Of a DNA stretch of 33,435 nucleotides, positions 1-9,065 are shown one piece after another. A program made the translations under genes and the position numbers. Each line of letters opens with the position of its first letter. Positions within the stretch are counted from its first letter, which is position 1. Below the pieces are notes generated by a model. That model saw only the letters and a program-made list of their open reading frames with translations, made no database searches and was not told where the DNA came from. This stretch comes from an uncultured Eubacterium sp. GTDB taxonomy: Bacteria > Bacillota > Clostridia > Peptostreptococcales > Anaerovoracaceae. The stretch lies in contig CALCKF010000090.1 of assembly GCA_937966095.1 (NCBI GenBank), positions 1-33,435 on the forward strand, in the 5' to 3' direction.

Positions 1-1100
1 TATCTCTGATAGTCAAAAGGAATGTCGAAAGCTTCCCAATCATCGGTTTCGTGGACACCTGATTCCAATTCAGCGCTCAGGTTTGAAATGGTATGTCCGG
101 CACCGTCAAATGTTCCGTTGTAAGGTTTGCCGTAGGTTCCTGCCTTCATTGCCACCCAGTTCATTCCCTCCGGCATGGTGATGTCGCTGACAAGGCGGGC
201 ATTAAGATTATCGTTATCATCGCTTTCCGCAAGTTTTTCCGCAAACCAGAAGAGGTTGCCGGCGTTGCCGATCTCATAATACCCGTCGCCGGCCTGTACT
301 GCCGGCTGGAAGTGTTCTTTATCCTCTGAAATGCCGTTCTCATCGTATACAAGAGACTGGACCTTTATGTATCGATAGTATCCCCAACTGTTTTCATTGT
401 AGGCCTGAAGTACTTCCGAGCTATTAAAGATTGCCGTGGCTGAATATCCCTCATAATTACTGAGATCCGGCTTGATATTGGTCGCATAGCAGGAATAAGG
501 ACTCGTGGAATTTGCGTCCATCTCTATAGTGCCTCCGTTTATTTTAAAATAGCGGTCGGGAAGCTCGGTCCCATAAGAACCATCCACATATACGGCATAT
601 ATTCCTCTTGTACCATCTGCGTCAATGGAAATGGTGCCGCTGTTTATAACAACTCCGGCTTCACCAGCGGTATATCCTGTTGCTATCGCTCTCGTTTCAC
701 TGCTTCCACTGCTTACCGTGATGTCAAGTGAGCCGGAGTCGCTGATATTTATAACTCCGTTGGCATGAATGCCTGACGCTATCATCCCGCCTGAGACCTT
801 TATATTGTTCTCTCCTTTGAGGATAATGTTGATATCTCCGGCCGAATAGATGCCGGATGTATAATGATCACTGCTTGCATATGTCTGATTGATATTAGCA
901 CCATTCAAAGCAAGAGTATTTGATTCGGCGTCATAGCTTGCCGTGTTATTACTGAGTATGTTCCCTGCATTTTCCGATGTCACACGCATTCCGTTGACCC
1001 ACAGTTCATAAGTCACAGGTTCTCCTGCAAAGGCCACAGTCGGCATCATGGTCAGTACAATGACAACACTCAGCATTATCGCCGCCAATTTTTTAATCAT
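1..1100 (-). CDS. secreted beta-helix/GLUG-type surface protein, 3' end cut by window edge
   Basis: The frame opens at an ATG at 1100, preceded by a good ribosome site (GGAGGG at about 1107-1113 on the minus strand), and stays open to base 1, giving at least 366 residues with the C-terminus missing. Residues 1-25 form a signal peptide (MIKKLA, a hydrophobic run, cleavage likely after AFA). The next 200 or so residues are repetitive Gly/Asn/Ser-rich strands (INISDSGSLDITVSSGS, VVINSGTISIDADG) typical of right-handed beta-helix or carbohydrate-binding surface proteins. Near the visible end, a YEIGNAGNLFWFAEKL segment followed by a GTFDGAGHTISNLS segment resembles the repeat unit of GLUG-type adhesins. 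The role is inferred to be extracellular adhesion or glycan binding. The substrate and wall anchor cannot be seen. It is divergent from the response regulator, with about 270 bases between. Confidence 0.8.
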   Translation of the reverse strand, partial: MIKKLAAIMLSVVIVLTMMPTVAFAGEPVTYELWVNGMRVTSENAGNILSNNTASYDAESNTLALNGANINQTYASSDHYTSGIYSAGDINIILKGENNIKVSGGMIASGIHANGVINISDSGSLDITVSSGSSETRAIATGYTAGEAGVVINSGTISIDADGTRGIYAVYVDGSYGTELPDRYFKINGGTIEMDANSTSPYSCYATNIKPDLSNYEGYSATAIFNSSEVLQAYNENSWGYYRYIKVQSLVYDENGISEDKEHFQPAVQAGDGYYEIGNAGNLFWFAEKLAESDDNDNLNARLVSDITMPEGMNWVAMKAGTYGKPYNGTFDGAGHTISNLSAELESGVHETDDWEAFDIPFDYQR

Positions 1101-1294
1101 TCATGTCCCTCCTTTTTGATTCCCGAAAACATCCCGGTTCCTTCCTGCACTGCTGTTTTTTGCATCTGAAATTTATATTAATATAAATCACCATCAGAAA
1201 TTCCGAGTTTTCCGGACAGATTTTATCATATTTGAGACCTGTTAAAAGACATTCGCCTGCAAATTGACTAACCCTTGATTTTTTCCGATAAACT

Positions 1295-1326
1295 TTGTCA
1301 TCTGTCCGATGAAAAAATGGTATAAT
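1295..1326 (+). promoter_or_regulatory. promoter of response-regulator gene
   Basis: There is an extended -10 (TGG then TATAAT at 1321-1326). A TTGTCA lies at 1295-1300 with a long 20-base spacer, so the extended -10 probably carries most of the recognition. It sits about 40 bases upstream of the preferred start codon. Confidence 0.55.
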
Positions 1327-1368
1327 TGTCATAAATAAGCCTTGATGAAAGAAGTGAAAATTAAAATC

Positions 1369-2085
1369 ATGAAGAAACTTTTATTCATAGATGACGATAT
1401 GGATTTTTTAGAAAGCAACCGGCTCTATTTCTGCAGGAAAAAGTATGAAGTCTTTTGTGAAAACGATCCTAAAGATGCGATTTCTTTACTTTCATCCACT
1501 GCTGTTGACTGTATTGTCCTGGACATTGATATGCCGGAGATTACCGGTTTTGAAGTCTGTCAGGAGATCCGGAGCATAAGCGGAGCTCCTGTGATTTTTC
1601 TCTCCGGACTTGCTGACATCAAAAACCGCATTGCCAGTTTTCAGGCAGGAGGAGATGATTTTCTTGCCAAACCCTACGATATCCTGGAACTGGAATTGCG
1701 TATCGAGGCCAGGATACGAAAAAATGAACAGGTCTTTTTCTCCGATATAGTGCGCTTCGGAGATCTGTGTATAGATGAGGACCGCCGGATGATAACGTAC
1801 AAGGGGAAAACAGGTGAATTCAGCACTTTACAATTTGATATCATAGCCCTTATGGCGAGAAATCCAGGTAAAGTGTTTTCATATGAACAGCTTTATGACC
1901 GCATATGGAAAGAACCTATTCTGAAAAGCCGCCACAATCTTCAGGTAGCAGTGGCAACAGTCCGGCAGAAATTAGCCCGGTTGTGCGACGGCAATCAGTA
2001 CATAAAGACGGTTGCGCGGAAAGGATATTATTTTATCTCAGACGAATCACAGCCGTCACGGGCATCCGAAACTGACTCGAAGTAA
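1369..2085 (+). CDS. OmpR/PhoB-family response regulator
   Basis: Two-domain DNA-binding response regulator of 238 residues, near the usual family length. The receiver domain (about 1-115) has the acidic pocket FIDDDMD, phosphoacceptor Asp52 in VLDIDMP, the conserved Ser in FLSG and the Lys in FLAKPYD. The winged-helix domain (about 130-225) ends with the typical VRQKLA and YIKTVARKGYYF segments. ATG at 1369 gives the usual family N-terminus (MKKLLFIDDD). An in-frame ATG at 1345 would add eight residues but has no ribosome site. Its partner is probably the histidine kinase at 3641-5635, with one opposite-strand gene between them. The targets are not visible; the adjacent surface-protein genes are reasonable candidates. 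Confidence 0.92.
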   Translation: MKKLLFIDDDMDFLESNRLYFCRKKYEVFCENDPKDAISLLSSTAVDCIVLDIDMPEITGFEVCQEIRSISGAPVIFLSGLADIKNRIASFQAGGDDFLAKPYDILELELRIEARIRKNEQVFFSDIVRFGDLCIDEDRRMITYKGKTGEFSTLQFDIIALMARNPGKVFSYEQLYDRIWKEPILKSRHNLQVAVATVRQKLARLCDGNQYIKTVARKGYYFISDESQPSRASETDSK

Positions 2086-2097
2086 TAAAGTCAATAT

Positions 2098-2143
2098 AAA
2101 ACATATCGGCTTTCATACTGCATGACAAAAGCCGATATGTTTT
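2098..2143. terminator. bidirectional terminator between convergent genes
   Basis: A perfect 16-base inverted repeat (arms 2098-2113 and 2128-2143, AAAACATATCGGCTTT and its complement) has A runs on one side and T runs on the other. It therefore serves the response regulator (plus) and the 2156-3613 gene (minus). Confidence 0.85.
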
Positions 2144-2155
2144 ATTTATTCTTGT

Positions 2156-3613
2156 TTATCTCTTTCGCTTTAAGATTGACAACACTACGGATCCGGCCAA
2201 TATTAATACGACTGCCGATATACCGATAATTTTCTCATTAGCTGCGGCATCTGGATTTGCAATATCTGTTTCTGATGATGTTGTTTCTTTATCGGTTCCA
2301 GACTCTGACATATTTCTTTCGCTTTCTTCCGGATAATCTGTCTCATTATCTGTTTCCGTCCGTTTTTCCGATAATTGATCCTCACTATCATTTTCAAGCT
2401 TCTGAATACCGTCAGAAAGCTGGTCTTCACCTTCATTTGGGCTGGTCTCACCTCCGCGGCCTCCTTCTATGTCAGCCGAAGTAAAAATAAGGTCATCACT
2501 TAATTCCAGCGGTTCAGAATAAACATCTGTCCCGTCATCCAGGATCTGGACCATCCTGTAATATCTGGGACGCTGCCTGGCGGGATCCGACTCATCGTAA
2601 GAAAGAATCCACATAAAGCTTTCGTTTGCCTCCGTTTCAACAGGCGTATATCCATCTGTCCCTGCAATATCTGCCCAGCTCTGACCATCTTCAGATGCCT
2701 GTATATATATAGTTCCCTGCTCAGGTGACCTGCCATACATGAACACCATATCGTACCGCTTTGTCAAAGATTTCAGGTACACATTGAGGAAAAAGGGTTC
2801 TGTATCTGACTCAAAGATTACAAGGCATTTAGGCATACAGTCTTTATATTGAGAAAAACCGTCGACAAATCTGCCCTGCACTATGGTTCTTTCATGCTCC
2901 GAAGGAATCGAGTCTTCGTCCCAGACGACAGATATCTCTTCTTCAATCAGCTGATGATCTCTGTTAATATAAGCCCGTACTTTGTCAGGAAGCATATCGG
3001 CTGTAAAATCTTCTCCGTCCGGCACTGTGACAACCGGCAGTTCTTCACAGTCATAACGCCAGTATGCCGCCGCCGTCATAATCCCGGGACAGATGATCTT
3101 ACCCACACATATAAATGAAGGCAGATCCAAAGATTCTTCACTTCCATACATCAGGAACGCCCCTTCCTCCTGTATGACAGCAATACCATTTTCACCGGCA
3201 TCAAGGCAGATACTTGTCATCCACAGCTCCCCACCGGTGCGAACATTGAGAAGTTCATGCTGATCCCCATTTCCGCTGATTGTTAAAAAAGGCCAGAGTT
3301 CAAGGTATCCGTCAACATAAATGGTATGCCCTTCAGTTTGTATAACGATTTTTTTATGATACTTTCCGTTATTATAGATATATGATTCCCCGGCAGGAAC
3401 CGTAATGTCCCGTGTCAGAACTATTGTGCCGCCGGTGCTTTTCAGCTCCTCAAGGGATGAGCAGAGTTCTTCAAATGAGGAAACTTCCATGCAGACATCC
3501 TGCTGAAGGGCGTAAGAGTCCGTAAGATGAAAAAAAGAAATAAAAAAAAATACAAGGCATGTTATAATGAGTCTGCAATATCGTAAAGTTGACGTGGATT
3601 TCATTTTTATCAT
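2156..3613 (-). CDS. secreted, C-terminally membrane-anchored protein of unknown function
   Basis: A 485-residue protein with an N-terminal signal (hydrophobic run about residues 12-33, ending TDSYA). The extracellular body includes a segment like pectate-lyase or adhesin repeats (GGTIVLTRDITVPAGESY, HTIYVDGYLEL). An acidic Ser/Glu/Thr-rich stalk follows (about 395-455). The end is a single membrane helix with a basic tail (IIGISAVVLILAGSVVLSIL then KRKR). There is no LPxTG-like motif, so anchoring appears to be by the helix itself. It lies head to head with the histidine kinase gene, 27 bases apart, between the two halves of a probable two-component system. It may be an accessory sensor or a target; that is inference. 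The start is uncertain: MIKMKS (3613) or the second Met three codons later. Confidence 0.75.
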   Translation of the reverse strand: MIKMKSTSTLRYCRLIITCLVFFFISFFHLTDSYALQQDVCMEVSSFEELCSSLEELKSTGGTIVLTRDITVPAGESYIYNNGKYHKKIVIQTEGHTIYVDGYLELWPFLTISGNGDQHELLNVRTGGELWMTSICLDAGENGIAVIQEEGAFLMYGSEESLDLPSFICVGKIICPGIMTAAAYWRYDCEELPVVTVPDGEDFTADMLPDKVRAYINRDHQLIEEEISVVWDEDSIPSEHERTIVQGRFVDGFSQYKDCMPKCLVIFESDTEPFFLNVYLKSLTKRYDMVFMYGRSPEQGTIYIQASEDGQSWADIAGTDGYTPVETEANESFMWILSYDESDPARQRPRYYRMVQILDDGTDVYSEPLELSDDLIFTSADIEGGRGGETSPNEGEDQLSDGIQKLENDSEDQLSEKRTETDNETDYPEESERNMSESGTDKETTSSETDIANPDAAANEKIIGISAVVLILAGSVVLSILKRKR

Positions 3614-3640
3614 GTTCTTTCTGAAACTGAGAGGTGCTCT

Positions 3641-5635
3641 ATGATCAAAACTATGAAGTTTCGAGCCGTTACAACGGTTTTAATAACCTGCATCATGGCC
3701 TCGATATTCTTTGGTCTCCTGTATCATTCTGACAACAAGTATAGCACAGATACTGAACTATCACAAGACGGGGGGGTTATACTTTCTGATTGCCAAAATA
3801 AGGATGGCATTGACTCTGAAAATATCACATGGCTGGTCCGGGGATGGGACTTTTATCCCAATCGGCTGATATACCCGGAGGATTCCACCGCAGGGTCCGA
3901 ATCAATATACATAGGGCAGTATTTAAGTTTTTCCGGATTTAACGAAACCGACTCGCCTTACGGAACGGCCACATACCGGCTTAAATTGCATGGCAACGGG
4001 ATTTATACCATGTTTATCCCGGAAGTTTTCTCCGCCTGCACTGTATATGCAGACGGAAAACAGATAATATCCTCCGGCTCGATCTCTCCCTATGAACCTG
4101 ATATTAAAGACCTTGTTTTTTCTTTTGAAATAAACGAAGAAGCGGAGCTGCTTATACATACGGCCAACTATTCCCACTATTATTCCGGTATTACCTATCC
4201 GCCGGCTATCGGAAGCAGTCAGGCAATAAACCGGCTGATTGCCATAAGGATGTTATTCTATGGTTTCCTTGTATTTACCTCTCTGGCACTGGCTCTCTTT
4301 GCCGCTGTAATATGGTGTGGTACAAGAAAAAGCAGGACTTCCGGGGAAAATTTCTGGCTGGGCATACTTGGGTTATCTTTCTCGCTCAAGGCTTGCTACC
4401 CGTTCATACACATGCTGGGGTTTTCTGCCGGAAACGCGGCATACGTACTGGAAAATACCATGGCGTCTCTAGGCCTGTTTTGTATCGTTCGTACCGTTTC
4501 TCTTATATGCCTGAAGGCGGATTCTTTAACGGAACGTGTCCTTAAGGGGATTGCCAGCGGGTTTGTTTTGATCGGGCTGGTCTTTTCCTTATGCATGGTG
4601 GGATATCTTCCGGGATTCGTACCTGTATACGGACAAATCCTGTACTGGTATAAGGTTGTAATTGCTGCTTTTATGATTTTCATTATTATCCGCCAGTTCT
4701 TAAAAGTAAATTCGGGGCAGGTACTTATTTTGCTTACAGGTCTGCTGATCTATTTTATAGCTCTGGTGTTCCACGCTATTTGCCTTGGTCATTTTGAACC
4801 CGCCTATACAGGCTGGTTTGAAGAATGGGGCGCATACATACTTATCCTGTGTTTTACCTGCCGCATGGTCTTGAGAAACATGGAGATCATCCGCGAAAAC
4901 CGTCATTTAAATAAGCACCTGCAGGAAGAAGTCGGTCACAAGACTGAGTCCCTCTCCAGACTTCTGGAAGAAAGAAAGATGCTTTTGTCATGGTTTGCCC
5001 ACGATCTCAAAACTCCTGTAACATCCATCACAACCTTTACACGCCTTGTGGAACTTGATAATACCCGGCTGGATGATGAGTCACGGGAATACCTTGATAT
5101 TATAAGGCGCAAAACGAAAGAGATACAGCAGCAGCTCAGTACGATCAGCGAATTTACTCAAATGGACTCCCGGCCTCAGTCCTTTGAGCCACTTGATCTC
5201 TGTTTTCTCCTTCGAGATTTCTATACCGGAAATAAGCCGGACATCAATGTCAGCGGTGTATCTCTTGAACTTTCTATAAAAGGCAATCATCCCATAATGA
5301 TATATGGTGACAGCCGAAAACTTGTAAGCGTACTGCAGAACCTGGTTTTTAATGCAGTAGATTTTACCCCTGAGGGAGGGAAAATTTTTCTTTGTCTTAA
5401 AAAAGAGCATGATTCTGCGGTGATCTGTGTAAAAGATACCGGCCAGGGTATACCTGATCAGGATATCCCACACATATTCGACCGTCTTTTCACAAACCGC
5501 GGAAATGATAAAAACAGAGGAATGGGACTGTTCATAGTAAAATCTGTTGTCACCGAACACGGTGGAACCATAGAAGCAGATTCTGCATTGGGCAAAGGCA
5601 CTGTCTTTACTATCAGACTGCCCATCATTCAGTAA
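3641..5635 (+). CDS. membrane histidine kinase with 7TM-type sensor
   Basis: A 664-residue sensor kinase. A membrane segment (about 10-28) is followed by an extracellular domain of roughly 170 residues with a jelly-roll pattern (YGTATYRLKLHGNGIYTMFIPEVFSACTVYADGK) like the 7TMR-DISM sensory family. Then come about seven hydrophobic helices (about 205-410), a coiled coil, HisKA with phospho-His454 in FAHDLKTP, and HATPase_c with N box NLVFNAVDF (about 567), G1 box DTGQGIPD and G2 box GMGLFIVKSV. It should phosphorylate a response regulator on an extracellular, possibly carbohydrate, signal. The nearest candidate is the regulator at 1369-2085. It is probably monocistronic, with a weak hairpin terminator downstream. 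Confidence 0.92.
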   Translation: MIKTMKFRAVTTVLITCIMASIFFGLLYHSDNKYSTDTELSQDGGVILSDCQNKDGIDSENITWLVRGWDFYPNRLIYPEDSTAGSESIYIGQYLSFSGFNETDSPYGTATYRLKLHGNGIYTMFIPEVFSACTVYADGKQIISSGSISPYEPDIKDLVFSFEINEEAELLIHTANYSHYYSGITYPPAIGSSQAINRLIAIRMLFYGFLVFTSLALALFAAVIWCGTRKSRTSGENFWLGILGLSFSLKACYPFIHMLGFSAGNAAYVLENTMASLGLFCIVRTVSLICLKADSLTERVLKGIASGFVLIGLVFSLCMVGYLPGFVPVYGQILYWYKVVIAAFMIFIIIRQFLKVNSGQVLILLTGLLIYFIALVFHAICLGHFEPAYTGWFEEWGAYILILCFTCRMVLRNMEIIRENRHLNKHLQEEVGHKTESLSRLLEERKMLLSWFAHDLKTPVTSITTFTRLVELDNTRLDDESREYLDIIRRKTKEIQQQLSTISEFTQMDSRPQSFEPLDLCFLLRDFYTGNKPDINVSGVSLELSIKGNHPIMIYGDSRKLVSVLQNLVFNAVDFTPEGGKIFLCLKKEHDSAVICVKDTGQGIPDQDIPHIFDRLFTNRGNDKNRGMGLFIVKSVVTEHGGTIEADSALGKGTVFTIRLPIIQ

Positions 5636-5774
5636 TCCAAGTGGTGCAAATGCTAATAAAACTCAGAACTCAAGAACCGCAACCTTGATACACTTTCTAT
5701 TCGCAACAGCGAACATACCCGGAAGCTTGTATACTGCGAGCGCTAAGCGCTTCTCAAAGATGCAGCCCACACAT

Positions 5775-5797
5775 CCGCAGCAAAATGCGGCTTTTTA
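5775..5797 (+). terminator. possible terminator after histidine kinase
   Basis: A short stem CCGCA (5775-5779) / TGCGG (5786-5790) is followed by CTTTTTATT. The stem is only five pairs, so the call is tentative. It lies about 140 bases past the kinase stop codon. Confidence 0.45.
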
Positions 5798-5825
5798 TTA
5801 CCCATTTCACCCCCGCAAACGGGCG

Positions 5826-5854
5826 ATGTCAGAGACAGACTTTTCTGATATAAT
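5826..5854 (+). promoter_or_regulatory. promoter of large surface-protein gene
   Basis: Extended -10 TGATATAAT (TATAAT at 5849-5854) with a partial -35 (ATGTCA, 5826-5831) at a 17-base spacing. A second, weaker TGATATAGT copy follows at about 5861-5869. The gene's ribosome site AGGAGG is at about 5890. Confidence 0.6.
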
Positions 5855-5904
5855 ATTTTCTGATATAGTATATATGTACCGGGAAACGAGAGGAGGTCTT
5901 TCCA

Positions 5905-8316
5905 ATGACGCGAAAACACACGGGAAAACGAATCGGAGCAGTTTTGATAGCTGTGATCATGGCAACGATAACACTCCCTCAACTGAGCACGGAAGTCTGC
6001 GGGACAGATACGCCGGATGAATCGGAAAAGCTGGATAGAACCCTGTTTGCAACTGTTGAAGATCTGAAGACGTTTAATACTGCCGGCGATACATCTTCTG
6101 CAAAGGTATACTTTGGAAGCCGCGGAGATCGTAACTGGTGGATAGCGGGAAGTCAGAGCCCTGACAGTTTAACACTGCTTTACGACTATGTTATGTTATA
6201 TAATCAGAATTTCGCGACGGGAGGATATCCCCATGTAGAGTATGATGAAGAGTGGGGATGCGTTTACCCATATGGAGCTCCGGAAGAGGTCAACTCATGC
6301 CATTACGGTCGCAGCCTGGTAAGGGAAAAGCTGCAGGAAGAATTTGAGGGCAATAATATTTTCACAGACGGCGAAAAACTTATGATGAGACGTTCGACCA
6401 TCTATACCTGGGATGGCCTAAACGAGGAGCCATATTATACAAGAGACTATCTGTATGCACCTTATGTAACTCCTAATGATACGGTATTCTTTAAAGACGA
6501 CCCTAATGCCAAAATAACTGTAGGAGAAAACAGTATGGATGACCTGTCCGGCGGACTGCCTGTTTTTACCGGTCATACCTCTCATTTTGGTAATAAGTAT
6601 TTAGGCTCAATTAAGTGGTGGTTTCGTGCTCCTTATGGCGGGTGGATGGCTTTGGAATATGATGCTTTTCCTTCTCCCAGGACTAAGTTTGAAGAAGTCT
6701 GGGACGCTGCAGGCCATTATGTGAAGCCTGCCTTTAAATTAAGTCTGTCGACCGTTACATTTGCATCTGCCGCACCTGCAGCGACGCAAGAAGGCAAGAT
6801 GACATTTGCTAACGCAAATGGAAACGGAGACGGAGCTTTTACGCTGCGTTATCTTTCTTCCACTGACAGGTGGATGGCAGAGGTGTCCAATGATGGAGAA
6901 GAAGTGACTATAACCAACACACCCGCAACAGGCGCCTATCTGGTAGTGCAGGACAGCGAGGGAGCCTATGCGAAACAAGTCACTGCAAGAGAGGACGAGA
7001 TAACAATTACTGCGGAAAACATGAAAAATATGGGCATGAAGGCGGACAACTTTAATGACTGCGAGGTTTGGCTGGAAAAAACGGATACGGATAATCGGAT
7101 CACATATGCCATGAGGGCTGCACACGGACCCGGATATAATGTAGAGATTTCTGCAGGCACGGGGCTTGAAATATCTTCAAATAACGGAAGCCAACCAGTA
7201 AATTTAAACAACCATATAGATGAAATTACCGTAACCGTAAATGAAGGATATTCTCTGCCTGAGGATTATATTAAAGAGCTTAACGAATCAATCAAGCTGA
7301 AAGGATTGACGGTAACTGAAACCGATAATGGCTTTAAGATCAGCGGTATACCATATGGAAATATAGATTTCACACTGCCTGCTGCAACCTTCATTATAGA
7401 CCCGCCTACTGACCTGACTGCCGTTTACGGAGACACGCTGGAGGATATCGAGTTGCCGGATGGCTGGACATGGAAAGATGAAAATGCTCCTGTTTCTGTA
7501 GGAGAACCAACATATCCCGCTCATTTTGATGTTTCGTCTTATATCGAAGAATATGATTTTAGTAATGTGGATGGATATAACAAAACCGGTAAATATGTGG
7601 AACGCAATCTGACAGTATACGTTGACAAGGCATACAGTACTCTCGAGATCGCAACCAAAAGTCTTAATAAGGAATACGACGGCAAGGCTGTCGAAGCTCC
7701 TGAAATAGCTAAGGAAGGAAGCACAGGAGACGTTTCATTCACATGGTGTAAGAAGAAAGAGGATGACGGAAAGGAAGATAACCTGCCGGATGGCTATGAG
7801 AAAATTTCTTCTGCACCGACAGACGCAGGAGAGTATCTTGTTATTGCAAGTGTGGAAGATGACGATAACTACAAGGGCGCTGATGCCGGATTGGCGTTTA
7901 CCATCAGTCAGGCGGCAAACGAATGGACGCAGGAGCTTTCCATCAAAGGCTGGAGACAGGGAGACGGAGCAAATGCTCCGACAGCCGCTGCGAAATTCGG
8001 AGATGTTTCATTCACATACAGCGACAGTGAAGACGGCGAATATACCGATACCGTCCCTACAGACGCCGGGACATGGTATGTGAAAGCGGCGGTAACAAGC
8101 AGCAAAAACTATACGGGACTTGAAGCAGTCAAAGCCTTTGAGATCAAAGAAGCTTTGCCGGGCGGCGGTAGCGGCGACGGTGACAACGACGGCGGCAGCG
8201 GCTCCGCACCGACAGGCGATGACATCGATATCGCTCTCTGGGCGGGATTGGCAGGCTTTGCGGCTCTTGGCGCCGCCACCGCAGCTCTTTTCGGAAGAAA
8301 GAAAAAGATGAGATAA
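5905..8316 (+). CDS. large cell-surface protein with MBG-like repeats and sortase-like tail
   Basis: An 803-residue secreted protein. A basic N-terminus and hydrophobic run (about 1-30) form a signal peptide. Residues 45-270 are rich in Trp and Tyr (SRGDRNWWIAG, SIKWWFRAPYGGW), like globular domains of large clostridial surface proteins (possibly DUF6273-like, not certain). The central part is beta-rich. Residues about 570-750 hold two MBG/Ig-like repeats (LNKEYDGKAVEAP with APTDAGEYLVIASVE; FTYSDSEDGEYTD with VPTDAGTWYVKAAV). The C-terminus has a Gly/Asp linker, SAPTGDD, a hydrophobic helix and RKKKMR, which resembles a sortase signal with APTGD in place of LPxTG. ATG 5905 has an excellent AGGAGG site nine bases upstream. 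A strong terminator follows, so it is a single-gene unit. Confidence 0.85.
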   Translation: MTRKHTGKRIGAVLIAVIMATITLPQLSTEVCGTDTPDESEKLDRTLFATVEDLKTFNTAGDTSSAKVYFGSRGDRNWWIAGSQSPDSLTLLYDYVMLYNQNFATGGYPHVEYDEEWGCVYPYGAPEEVNSCHYGRSLVREKLQEEFEGNNIFTDGEKLMMRRSTIYTWDGLNEEPYYTRDYLYAPYVTPNDTVFFKDDPNAKITVGENSMDDLSGGLPVFTGHTSHFGNKYLGSIKWWFRAPYGGWMALEYDAFPSPRTKFEEVWDAAGHYVKPAFKLSLSTVTFASAAPAATQEGKMTFANANGNGDGAFTLRYLSSTDRWMAEVSNDGEEVTITNTPATGAYLVVQDSEGAYAKQVTAREDEITITAENMKNMGMKADNFNDCEVWLEKTDTDNRITYAMRAAHGPGYNVEISAGTGLEISSNNGSQPVNLNNHIDEITVTVNEGYSLPEDYIKELNESIKLKGLTVTETDNGFKISGIPYGNIDFTLPAATFIIDPPTDLTAVYGDTLEDIELPDGWTWKDENAPVSVGEPTYPAHFDVSSYIEEYDFSNVDGYNKTGKYVERNLTVYVDKAYSTLEIATKSLNKEYDGKAVEAPEIAKEGSTGDVSFTWCKKKEDDGKEDNLPDGYEKISSAPTDAGEYLVIASVEDDDNYKGADAGLAFTISQAANEWTQELSIKGWRQGDGANAPTAAAKFGDVSFTYSDSEDGEYTDTVPTDAGTWYVKAAVTSSKNYTGLEAVKAFEIKEALPGGGSGDGDNDGGSGSAPTGDDIDIALWAGLAGFAALGAATAALFGRKKKMR

Positions 8317-8337
8317 ACAAGTGCATATTATAACACA

Positions 8338-8386
8338 GGGGACTGCTCATTAACACATAACCCGTTAATGCGCAGTCCCCTTTTAT
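8338..8386 (+). terminator. strong terminator after surface-protein gene
   Basis: Inverted repeat of about 17 bases, arms 8338-8354 (GGGGACTGCTCATTAAC) and 8364-8380, with one mismatch, followed by TTTTATG. It lies 20 bases beyond the stop codon. Confidence 0.85.
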
Positions 8387-8696
8387 GTCCATACAATGCC
8401 GGTAAAGACATTAGGCTGTTTTCTTCATATCAGCCGTCTGCATCGCTGCAGCCTTTACCGCAGCCAAAGCCGCATCCCTGCTTGCAGGCACACTCTCCGG
8501 CAAGCGATTTTCCGCCCGCCTGCCACCATTATATCCCCGGCTTCCTTTTCGGTCAATCACCACAGCTCCATGAAATATGAAGATTGATGCCCAGCAGACG
8601 GTCCTGCGACGACTAAATCATGCGAATTTACGATTGCACCTCTCATACATTTCTTATTCAGCCGCAGAATACTTCAACGGATATGCAGTGTACTGG
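8387..8696. other. intergenic stretch without convincing gene
   Basis: All frames are broken or lack plausible starts and ribosome sites. One minus-strand frame (8430-8528) is Cys-rich, but it follows a stop and has no start codon. The stretch separates the chromosomal surface-protein gene from the remnant next to the element and may be decayed sequence. Confidence 0.5.
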
Positions 8697-9010
8697 TCAA
8701 GTAAAATTGTAATACCAACAGGGAATTTTTAAGCAACCCTGGCAGGAAAGGTCCCACCATTGTATAAGTGCGGTCTTAAATTGTTGTACCATCCATATGC
8801 ATAACTTCTCATAAAATCTAGTATTTTCAGGTGCTTTGTCAGTCCTTTCACTAAAAGCTTTCAAATATTTACTTATTACTTTGCGAGATCTTCCGCCAAT
8901 CTTGTCTTCATTTGAAATCCAAGCTTCAATATCAAAACCGTGTGTATCAAAAAAATCTTCTAGACCATCACGGATTGCCTTTTTAAAGAAAACTTTTGCA
9001 GATTCGAGAT
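8697..9010 (-). pseudogene. decayed coding remnant, possibly IS3-type transposase end
   Basis: Two minus-strand frames look partly coding. One (about 9010 down to 8750) reads FFKKAIRDGLEDFFDTHGFD and then ISKYLKAFSERTDKAPENTR. I do not recognise it. In another frame, 8863-8729 reads RSYAYGWYNNLRPHLYNGG then TFPARVA and a stop, resembling the C-terminus of IS3-family OrfB integrase-core transposases (YN..RPH..G..P). A frameshift between the two would make one broken gene. The remnant ends exactly where the integrase fragment begins at 9011, so this is a recombination or insertion boundary, or an assembly join. The IS3 assignment is tentative. Confidence 0.35.
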
Positions 9011-9065
9011 TAGACGAGCTTGGAGAACGTATGAAGCCCGGATATATCACCGGTCAGTTTCCTAA
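9011..9065 (+). repeat. int: 55-bp perfect direct repeat with window end
   Basis: Bases 9011-9065 are identical to 33381-33435, and identity breaks exactly at the preceding base (T at 9010, G at 33380). The second copy is cut by the window end, so the true repeat may be longer. Confidence 0.97.

Noticed and set aside
1342..1368. Longer response-regulator start at TTG 1342 or ATG 1345
   Set aside because: No ribosome site, and the extra residues precede the normal MKKLLFIDDD family start.
8430..8528. Small Cys-rich peptide gene on the minus strand (CACKQGCGFGCGKGC)
   Set aside because: The frame begins right after a stop codon, has no ATG, GTG or TTG and no ribosome site. Probably chance or a remnant.
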